Assembly (NCBI GenBank): GCA_902767145.1
Contig: CACXGG010000180.1
Location: 1-10,313 of the forward strand
Length of the DNA: 10,313 bases
Reading direction: 5' to 3'
From: Oscillospiraceae bacterium
Lineage (GTDB): Bacteria; Bacillota; Clostridia; Saccharofermentanales; Saccharofermentanaceae
The notes under the pieces are model-generated. The model was not told the DNA's origin, made no database searches, and saw only the letters and a program-made list of their open reading frames with translations. Of this stretch, positions 1 to 6,252 are shown in pieces (position 1 is the stretch's first letter; each line of letters opens with the position of its first letter). The position numbers and the translations under genes were made by a program.

Positions 1-1248
1 CTTTTCGTGCCTTACTGCTTTAATGAGCGCCCTGAACTTCAGGAGAAGTTTGACGGCTTTACGTATTACTCCAATACACTTTCCTTCGGGGCACATACAA
101 ATATCGCTGCTCCGGCTCTTTTCGGCGGATATGAATATACTCCCGACAACATGAATAAAAGATCGGATGAGCCGATATCTGAAAAGCATGATGAGGCACT
201 TAAGGTGATGCCCGTTATGTTCCTGGAAAACGGATATGACGTAACTGTCTGCGATCCTTCCTATGCAGGCTACAGATATGTCCCGGATCTTTCCATCTAT
301 GACGGCTATCCTGACATAGATACATATATCACCGACGGAAGATATAACACCATGAAGGGCGATGAACTTTCCGAGATGGAGAGCATATGGAAGAGAAATT
401 TCTTCTGCTATTCACTCCTGCGTGTAATGCCGCCTTTCCTGAATCAGATCCTGTATGATGACGGACTTTATAACATCCCGGATTTTTATGACAAGTATAC
501 CTTTGTGGTGGAGGATACAGGGGCCGGAAGTATCTCCAGAGGTTACTCTCCGGACTATCTGGATTCCTCCACGGTGCTGGAAAACCTTCCTGATATGACG
601 TCTGTGGGAGATACCGGAAACGGTTCTTTTGTAATGTTGGTCAACTACACGGCCCATGCCCAGGTGGTGCTCTCCGAGCCCGAATACACCCATGAGTTCT
701 CCGTGGACAATACTTCATATGACCAGGCCCATGAAGACAGGTTCGAAGGACTTGATATGGAGTCCTACTGGCAGATGGCAACATATGAGGACAACATGTC
801 TGCATATATCCTTCTGGGAGAATGGTTCGACTATCTGAGGGATCAGGGTGTCTATGACAATACAAGGATCATCATCGTGGCGGACCACGGTTATGACCTG
901 GGCCTTATGGGTTCAGCACAGAGCGATGATCTGGATGCAGAATTCTATAATCCCGTTCTGCTGGTTAAGGATTTTGATTCCGAAGGATTCACTGAGTCCT
1001 CTGAGTTCATGACGAATGCGGATACTCCGGTCATCGCCTTTGACGGCCTTATCGAAGATCCGGTGAATCCGTTTACGGGAAATATCATCAGCAGTTCATA
1101 TAAGTCTGATGAGCCTTTGCTGGTTTCTGATTCCCACTCCTTCGATATAGAATATAATAATGGTAATGTCTTTGAAGCAGGACCCTGGTATCGGGTGGAC
1201 GGTGATGTCCTGGATATCAGGAGCTGGGAATATGCGGGAGAATGGTAA
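1..1248 (+). CDS. LTA synthase/sulfatase-like envelope enzyme, C-terminal part (5' end outside window)
   Basis: The reading frame is open from base 1, so the gene begins upstream; the GTG at 7 is an internal valine codon, as the aligned paralogue shows. The visible 415 residues are the alkaline-phosphatase-superfamily domain. A probable nucleophile threonine sits in the motif HTNIAAPALFGG (codon 97-99). A histidine in NYTAHA (codon 655-657) resembles the substrate-side His of LTA synthases, and the metal-binding Asp-His pair of IIIVADHGYDL is at 883-888. The first metal motif would lie just upstream of the window. The protein aligns without gaps to the end of the next gene (roughly two-thirds identical by eye), so the missing part probably has the same YidC-like plus membrane architecture; that is inference. 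The likely role is transfer or hydrolysis of a phospho- or sulfo-ester on an extracellular envelope polymer. The substrate is unknown. It ends one base into the next start codon. Confidence 0.8.
   Translation, partial: LFVPYCFNERPELQEKFDGFTYYSNTLSFGAHTNIAAPALFGGYEYTPDNMNKRSDEPISEKHDEALKVMPVMFLENGYDVTVCDPSYAGYRYVPDLSIYDGYPDIDTYITDGRYNTMKGDELSEMESIWKRNFFCYSLLRVMPPFLNQILYDDGLYNIPDFYDKYTFVVEDTGAGSISRGYSPDYLDSSTVLENLPDMTSVGDTGNGSFVMLVNYTAHAQVVLSEPEYTHEFSVDNTSYDQAHEDRFEGLDMESYWQMATYEDNMSAYILLGEWFDYLRDQGVYDNTRIIIVADHGYDLGLMGSAQSDDLDAEFYNPVLLVKDFDSEGFTESSEFMTNADTPVIAFDGLIEDPVNPFTGNIISSSYKSDEPLLVSDSHSFDIEYNNGNVFEAGPWYRVDGDVLDIRSWEYAGEW
1236..1240 (+). promoter_or_regulatory. Ribosome binding site inside the end of the upstream gene
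   Basis: GGGAG lies 7 bases before the ATG at 1248 but only 1 base before the in-frame ATG at 1242. This spacing favours 1248 as the start of the YidC-like fusion gene. The site is embedded in the last codons of the upstream paralogue, with stop and start overlapping as TAATG, an arrangement typical of translational coupling. Confidence 0.6.
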
Positions 1249-3815
1249 TGGAGATACTTAGCATCATATATCAGATCCTGATAGGTCCTTTACAGCTCTT
1301 GTTCGAGTTCGTCTTTGCGGTCTCCTACAGGATGGTGAAGGATCCCGGCGTCTGCATAATCATCTTAAGTATCGTCATGAACCTTCTGGCCCTGCCCCTT
1401 TACAGACGGGCGGATACCCTCCAGAAGGAGGCATCTGACAAGCAGAAGAAGGTACAGCCCTGGCAGGACAGGATAAGAAAGACCTTTAAGGGCGACGAGC
1501 GCTTTATGATGCTCCAGGCCTATAACCGCGAAAAGGGCATGAGCCCTACTGATGCACTTAAGGGCTCCATGTCACTTCTTCTGGAGATACCTTTCTTCAT
1601 CGCCGCATACAGGATGCTTTCAGGCCTTGCACTTCTGAACGGAAAGACCTTCGGTCCCATAAAGGATCTCGGTGCTCCGGACGGACTTCTTGTCATAGGG
1701 ACAGTCGCCATAAATGTGCTCCCCATCCTGATGACAGTCATCAATCTCATATCTTCCAGCATCTACCTTAAGGGCTCAGATATGAAAGGGAAGATACAGC
1801 TCTACGGAATAGCTGCCATCTTCCTGGTGCTCCTTTATAACTCCCCTTCGGGCCTGGTCTTCTACTGGACCTGTAATAATATCTTCTCCCTCATAAAGAA
1901 CCTCATCCCCTTCGATAAGATCAGTAAAGGGAAGAAGAAGGAGATCAAGGATGCACCTTCCCTCAGAAATGTATTTATCCTCTGTGAGATCTATAACACC
2001 ATCTTCGTGGGACTTCTTGTTCCTTCCATCGTCATAAGGTCCTCCACGGCAGAATTTGTAAATATGTATTCCATGAGATCTCCCGCAGTGTATCTTATCT
2101 GGTCACTTGCGTCCTCTGCCGGAGTGTTCCTTCTCTGGGCGGGAGTCATGTATTTTATCTTCACTCCCAAAGCCAGAAGGGTCCTCGCTCTTATTTCTGC
2201 CGTTTCCACGGTGATCTTCACCCTTGATCTTGTGATCTTCGGCAGGGAGTACGGAGTCATGAGTTCCGCACTTTATTACTATAATCTCACCATGGACTAT
2301 AAGGACTATCTTCTCATAGGCCTTACCCTGGTGATCCTCATATCCGTGCTCATGGTATTTTCCAGAAAGCATATCCTTAAGGTGATGCCCTATATCGCCA
2401 TTGCCGGGATACTCAGCGTTTTCGTGTGCGGTATGGCCAATGTGATCTCTATTTCCAATAACTACGGGGAACTTTCATATCTGAACGGCCAGCTGGACTA
2501 CGCAAAGATCACTCTCTCAAAGGATAAAAAGAACGTTGTGGTCATCATGCTGGACCGTGCGGTGGGTGTTTTCGTGCCCTACTGCTTTGGTGAAAGACCT
2601 GAACTCCGGCAGCAGTTTGACGGTTTTACCTTCTACGAAAATACCATCTCCTTCGGTGCCCATACAAACACGGCGGCACCGGCTCTTTACGGCGGTTATG
2701 ACTATACTCCCGCCAATATGAACCTTCGGGATGATGAATCCATTCCCGAAAAGCACGATGAGGCCCTGAAGGTACTCCCCGTACTCTTCTCAGGAAACGG
2801 TTTTGATGTCACTTTATGTGACCCTTCCTACGCAGGTTATAAGGAGATACCTGACCTTTCCATTTTCGATGATATCTCCGGGGTCAGTGCCTATATCACA
2901 AACGGAAGATATAATCCCATGAAGGATGAGGAGACCCTGGAACTGTCCTCCCTGTGGAAGAGAAATTTCTTCTGCTATTCCCTTATGAGGGTAATGCCCC
3001 CGTTCCTTCATGAACTTCTCTACGACAACGGTCACTATAACATCCCTGATTTCTATAACGAGTTCCGTTTCGTGCCCCTCTTTACGGGAAGCGGCAACCA
3101 GTCCAAGGGATATGCCCCCGAGTTCATGGATTCATATTCTGTACTTGAAGCCCTTCCCGATATGACGGAGATCTCCTCTTCAGGAAACGGTACATATACT
3201 CTTCTTGTAAACTATACTGCCCATTCCGAGGCCATCCTCAAAGAGCCGGAATATGAGCCGGACTTCTTTGTTGACAATACGGAATATGACAGTGAGAACT
3301 GTGACAGGTTCGGAGATCTTAACGTGACCCAGTACTGGCAGCTTGCATCCTATCAGGACAGTATGGCTTCCTATATCCTCCTGGGTGAGTGGTTCGATGA
3401 ACTCAGGGAGCAGGGGGTATATGACAACACCAGGATCATCATCGTATCGGATCACGGCTACGGCCTTAATGTCATATCAGATTTTGACGATGCGGAGGTA
3501 AGTCCTGATTTTTATAATCCCGTGCTCTTTGTCAAGGATTTTGACAGCACAGGCTTTACTGTTTCTTCGGACTTCATGACTAATGCGGATGTTCCTTTCC
3601 TTGCGGTGGACGGCCTTATGGAGGATCCCGTCAATCCTTTCACTTCCAATCCCATCTCCATGGACTGTAAGGATGATCTTCCCCTTTATATCTTTGCGTC
3701 CCACGATACCTCCATCGCCACCAATAACGGCAGCACATTTAATCCCGGTGACTGGTATAAGGTGGATGGGGATGTGCTGGATACGGACAGCTGGGAATAT
3801 GCCGGAGAATGGTAA
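1248..3815 (+). CDS. YidC/Oxa1-like domain fused to LTA synthase/sulfatase-like catalytic domain
   Basis: The product is 855 residues from ATG 1248 (857 from ATG 1242). Residues 1-222 have the YidC/Oxa1 core: a GPLQLLFEFVF start, a hydrophobic segment ending LPLYRR, a charged cytoplasmic hairpin (about 57-100), LLEIPFFIAAYRML, then NSPSGLVFYWTCNNIFS. A basic linker follows (about 222-238). Five further membrane segments lie near 241-262, 280-305, 310-332, 354-372 and 378-400, as in LTA synthases. From about 427 comes an alkaline-phosphatase-superfamily domain: NVVVIMLDRA (metal Asp436), HTNTAAPALYGG (probable nucleophile Thr473), NYTAHSE (His659) and IIIVSDHGYGL (Asp735, His736). No formylglycine-type C/S-x-P-S-R motif is seen, so a phosphotransferase resembling LTA synthase fits better than a true sulfatase. 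Predicted topology puts the catalytic domain outside. At the usual position of the YidC groove arginine the residue is Asn45, so insertase activity is doubtful. The substrate is unknown. Confidence 0.85.
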   Translation: MEILSIIYQILIGPLQLLFEFVFAVSYRMVKDPGVCIIILSIVMNLLALPLYRRADTLQKEASDKQKKVQPWQDRIRKTFKGDERFMMLQAYNREKGMSPTDALKGSMSLLLEIPFFIAAYRMLSGLALLNGKTFGPIKDLGAPDGLLVIGTVAINVLPILMTVINLISSSIYLKGSDMKGKIQLYGIAAIFLVLLYNSPSGLVFYWTCNNIFSLIKNLIPFDKISKGKKKEIKDAPSLRNVFILCEIYNTIFVGLLVPSIVIRSSTAEFVNMYSMRSPAVYLIWSLASSAGVFLLWAGVMYFIFTPKARRVLALISAVSTVIFTLDLVIFGREYGVMSSALYYYNLTMDYKDYLLIGLTLVILISVLMVFSRKHILKVMPYIAIAGILSVFVCGMANVISISNNYGELSYLNGQLDYAKITLSKDKKNVVVIMLDRAVGVFVPYCFGERPELRQQFDGFTFYENTISFGAHTNTAAPALYGGYDYTPANMNLRDDESIPEKHDEALKVLPVLFSGNGFDVTLCDPSYAGYKEIPDLSIFDDISGVSAYITNGRYNPMKDEETLELSSLWKRNFFCYSLMRVMPPFLHELLYDNGHYNIPDFYNEFRFVPLFTGSGNQSKGYAPEFMDSYSVLEALPDMTEISSSGNGTYTLLVNYTAHSEAILKEPEYEPDFFVDNTEYDSENCDRFGDLNVTQYWQLASYQDSMASYILLGEWFDELREQGVYDNTRIIIVSDHGYGLNVISDFDDAEVSPDFYNPVLFVKDFDSTGFTVSSDFMTNADVPFLAVDGLMEDPVNPFTSNPISMDCKDDLPLYIFASHDTSIATNNGSTFNPGDWYKVDGDVLDTDSWEYAGEW
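2568..3815 (+). repeat. Second copy of a tandem duplicated catalytic domain (first copy 1-1248)
   Basis: Bases 2568-3815 encode a region that aligns codon for codon, without a gap, to 1-1248. Both stretches are exactly 1248 bases and end in the same SWEYAGEW-stop. The longest identical DNA run I noticed is 26 bases (388-413 and 2955-2980, encoding WKRNFFCYS). Divergence elsewhere is substantial, so this is an old gene duplication kept under selection and not a recent DNA repeat. Confidence 0.85.
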
Positions 3816-3822
3816 TTTTTTC

Positions 3823-3851
3823 TTTAACCGCGTGTAAAAATGTAATATAAT
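3823..3851 (+). promoter_or_regulatory. Probable sigma-A-type promoter of nfnAB
   Basis: A perfect -10 box, TATAAT (3846-3851), is preceded after 17 bases by a weak -35 candidate, TTTAAC (3823-3828). It lies in the AT-rich 81-base gap between the YidC-like fusion gene and nfnA. Transcription would start near 3857-3859, leaving a leader of about 40 bases before the nfnA start. The -10 match and location are good; the -35 is poor. Confidence 0.55.
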
Positions 3852-3896
3852 AATAGCCGTGGCTTATGCCTTATCTGATTTCCGGAGGCTATTTTT
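3852..3896 (+). terminator. Possible weak stem with U-tract overlapping the nfnA ribosome site
   Basis: AATAGCC (3852-3858) is the exact reverse complement of GGCTATT (3887-3893), and T3892-T3896 forms a short U-tract. The 28-base loop makes it a weak structure. In a transcript reading through from the upstream gene it could stop polymerase or hide part of the GGAGG at 3884-3888. A transcript started at the 3846 promoter would lack most of the left arm. This could be chance. Confidence 0.25.
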
Positions 3897-4790
3897 ATGT
3901 ATTTGATCAAGAAGAAGAGAGTCCTCCATCAGACTATCTTTCTGATGGATGTTGTTGCTCCCCGCGTTGCCCGCTACTGCGAGCCCGGTCAGTTTATCAT
4001 CGTAAGGATCGATGAAGAAGGCGAGAGGATCCCCCTTACCATCTGTGATTATGACAGGGAAGAGGGAACAGTTACCATCGTCGTTCAGACCATCGGAGCA
4101 AGTACCACCAAGATGATGGATCTTGAGGAAGGCGATTATTTCCACGATTTCGTAGGCCCTCTTGGTCAGCCCTCGGAGCTGGTAACTGATGATCTTGAGG
4201 AAGTAAAGAAGAAGAATATCCTCTTTGTAGCAGGAGGCCTCGGCGCTGCTCCTGTCTATCCCCAGGTAAAGTGGCTCCACGAGCACGGTATCAATGCCGA
4301 TGTTATCGTAGGTGCCAAGAATAAGGAACTTATAATCCTCGAGGAGGAGATGAGGGCTGTTGCCGGGAATCTCTATATCACCACAGATGACGGATCATAT
4401 GTGAGAAAAGGTCTTGTTACCGAGGTCATCTCAGATCTGGTGGAGAAGGAAGGCAAGAAGTACGACCTCTGCGTTTCCATCGGACCCATGATCATGATGA
4501 AGTTCTGTGTCCTCACCACTAAGAAGTATGATATCCCTACCATAGTTTCCATGAACCCTGTAATGGTAGACGGAACGGGAATGTGCGGCGGCTGCAGGCT
4601 CACCGTTGGTGACGAGGTCAAGTTCGCATGCATCGACGGTCCCGAGTTTGACGGATTCAAGGTCAACTTCGACGAGGCTATGGAAAGAGCAAGACTTTAC
4701 CGCACCGAAGAGGGCAGGGCTATGCTGGCTCTCAAGGAAGGCGATACGCATCACGGCGGATGCGGACACTGTGACGGAGGTAACAAGTAA
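3897..4790 (+). CDS. nfnA: NADH-dependent reduced ferredoxin:NADP+ oxidoreductase, small subunit NfnA
   Basis: This 297-residue protein belongs to the sulfide/dihydroorotate dehydrogenase-like FAD/NAD-binding family. With NfnB it forms the cytoplasmic electron-bifurcating transhydrogenase that couples NADH and reduced ferredoxin oxidation to NADPH formation, and runs in reverse. An FAD-binding barrel occupies the first ~100 residues (RIPLTICDYD at 44-53). A nucleotide-binding fold follows with VAGGLGAAPVYPQ at 111-123 and IGPMIMMK at 195-202. The [2Fe-2S] site has the Asp-plus-three-Cys ligand pattern of this family: Asp225, Cys230, Cys233, Cys245. The C-terminus carries a short His/Cys tail, HHGGCGHC (285-292). 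GGAGG at 3884-3888 sits 8 bases before the ATG, supporting this start. It overlaps nfnB by one base. A pyrK-like or sulfide dehydrogenase role is the alternative, but the paired NfnB-type gene makes Nfn the best call. Confidence 0.88.
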   Translation: MYLIKKKRVLHQTIFLMDVVAPRVARYCEPGQFIIVRIDEEGERIPLTICDYDREEGTVTIVVQTIGASTTKMMDLEEGDYFHDFVGPLGQPSELVTDDLEEVKKKNILFVAGGLGAAPVYPQVKWLHEHGINADVIVGAKNKELIILEEEMRAVAGNLYITTDDGSYVRKGLVTEVISDLVEKEGKKYDLCVSIGPMIMMKFCVLTTKKYDIPTIVSMNPVMVDGTGMCGGCRLTVGDEVKFACIDGPEFDGFKVNFDEAMERARLYRTEEGRAMLALKEGDTHHGGCGHCDGGNK

Positions 4791-6184
4791 TGGCAGCACC
4801 CGGATTTGAAAGAGTACCGATAAGTGAGCAGGAGCCTCTTGTCCGTGCAAAGAATTTTGAAGAAGTATGTCTGGGATATACAGAAGAGGAGGCAGTCCTG
4901 GAGGCTTCCAGATGCCTTAACTGTAAGAACCCCAGATGCGTACAGGGATGTCCCGTAAATATCGATATCCCCGCATTTATAACAGCTATCAAGGAGTCCA
5001 GGTTCAAGGACGCTTATGACAAGCTCTCAGAGTCATCTGCACTTCCTGCAGTCTGCGGACGTGTATGTCCCCAGGAGACCCAGTGTGAGCAGCTCTGCAT
5101 CAGAGGCATCAAGGGTGACGCAGTCGCCATCGGTAAGCTTGAGAGATATGCAGCAGACAGAGCAAGGGAAGAGGGTATCAAGCCTACTCTTGATGTTGCT
5201 CCCAACGGCCATAAGATCGCAGTCATCGGTTCCGGTCCTGCAGGTATCACCTGTGCAGGAGATCTGGCAAGGCTCGGTTACGACGTAACCATCTTCGAGG
5301 CCCTTCACGAAGCCGGCGGAGTACTTACATACGGTATCCCCGAGTTCAGGCTTCCCAAGGAGAAGGTCGTTGCCAAGGAGATCGAGAATGTTATGGCTCT
5401 CGGCGTAAAGATCGAGACAAACGTTGTCATCGGTAAGTCTGTCACCATCGATGAGCTCATGAGCGAAGAGGGATTCGAGGCTGTATTCATCGGTTCCGGT
5501 GCAGGTCTTCCCATGTTCATGAAGATCCCCGGCGAGAACGCAAAGGGTGTCTTCTCAGCAAATGAGTATCTTACAAGATCCAACCTCATGAAGGCATTCA
5601 AGGAGGATTCTCCTACGCCCATCTACAAGCCTGCAAAGGTAGCAGTAGTCGGCGGCGGTAACGTTGCCATGGATGCTGCCAGGACAGCCCTGAGGCTCGG
5701 TGCTGAGGTTACCATCGTATACAGAAGATCCGAGGCTGAGCTTCCTGCAAGAGTCGAGGAAGTACACCACGCCAAGGAGGAGGGCATCAAGTTCGAGCTC
5801 CTTACAAACCCTGTTGAGATCCTTGAGGATGACGAGCACTTCGTAAGAGCCATGAAGTGTATCAGGATGGAACTGGGTGAGCCTGATGCTTCCGGACGCC
5901 GCCGTCCCGTACCCATCGAAGGTTCTGAGTTCGAGCTGGAGACAGATGCAGTCATCATGGCTCTGGGTACATCTCCCAACCCCCTCATCTCCTCCACCAC
6001 AGAAGGACTTGAGATCAACAAGTGGAAGTGTATCGTTGCCAACGAGGAGACAGGCGCAACCACCAAGGAAGGTGTCTTCGCCGGCGGTGATGCCGTTACA
6101 GGTGCCGCTACCGTAATCCTTGCCATGGGTGCAGGTAAGGCTGCTGCAAAGGGTATCGACGAGTACATCAAGTCCAAGGGCTGA
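4790..6184 (+). CDS. nfnB: NADH-dependent reduced ferredoxin:NADP+ oxidoreductase, large subunit NfnB
   Basis: This 464-residue flavoprotein resembles the glutamate synthase small chain and is often annotated gltA/gltD, but no glutamate synthase large subunit lies here and it is paired with nfnA. In Nfn complexes this subunit carries the bifurcating FAD, two [4Fe-4S] clusters and the NADP(H) site. The sequence shows an N-terminal iron-sulfur region with Cys42, 45, 50, 54 and Cys89, 93, 99, 103. The FAD dinucleotide fold is GSGPAG at 147-152. The NADPH fold is GGGNVAMDAAR at 288-298, followed by YRRSEAELPA at 311-320. The C-terminal FAD motif is AGGDAVTGAATV at 431-442. Length is normal for the family. 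GGAGG at 4776-4780, inside the nfnA end, lies 9 bases before the ATG, and stop and start overlap as TAATG, so the subunits are probably translationally coupled in equal amounts. Confidence 0.9.
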   Translation: MAAPGFERVPISEQEPLVRAKNFEEVCLGYTEEEAVLEASRCLNCKNPRCVQGCPVNIDIPAFITAIKESRFKDAYDKLSESSALPAVCGRVCPQETQCEQLCIRGIKGDAVAIGKLERYAADRAREEGIKPTLDVAPNGHKIAVIGSGPAGITCAGDLARLGYDVTIFEALHEAGGVLTYGIPEFRLPKEKVVAKEIENVMALGVKIETNVVIGKSVTIDELMSEEGFEAVFIGSGAGLPMFMKIPGENAKGVFSANEYLTRSNLMKAFKEDSPTPIYKPAKVAVVGGGNVAMDAARTALRLGAEVTIVYRRSEAELPARVEEVHHAKEEGIKFELLTNPVEILEDDEHFVRAMKCIRMELGEPDASGRRRPVPIEGSEFELETDAVIMALGTSPNPLISSTTEGLEINKWKCIVANEETGATTKEGVFAGGDAVTGAATVILAMGAGKAAAKGIDEYIKSKG

Positions 6185-6207
6185 TACAAGATACAGCATG
6201 ATATAAG

Positions 6208-6240
6208 AAAAAGGCATCCGCTCTGAGCGGGTGCCTTTTT
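6208..6240 (+). terminator. Strong intrinsic terminator after nfnB
   Basis: The stem AAAAAGGCATCCGCT (6208-6222) pairs with AGCGGGTGCCTTTTT (6226-6240), with one T-G wobble and a 3-base loop, CTG. The GC-rich core plus the T run gives a textbook rho-independent terminator, and the A run on the left arm would let it work in both directions. It starts 23 bases after the nfnB stop and ends 12 bases before the next start codon. Confidence 0.9.
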
Positions 6241-6252
6241 GGAAATAAGGTT

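Noticed and set aside
3864..4286. 140-codon open frame on the - strand across the nfnA start
   Set aside because: It covers the nfnA ribosome site and first third on the opposite strand, and shows no motif; this is an antisense shadow.
4790..6184. Glutamate synthase small subunit (gltD)
   Set aside because: Similarity to gltD is real, but no large subunit is present and the partner is an NfnA-type protein with Asp/Cys3 iron-sulfur ligands, so NfnB fits better.
5555..6217. 220-codon open frame on the - strand inside nfnB
   Set aside because: It lies antisense to a firmly identified gene, and its translation resembles no protein family I know.
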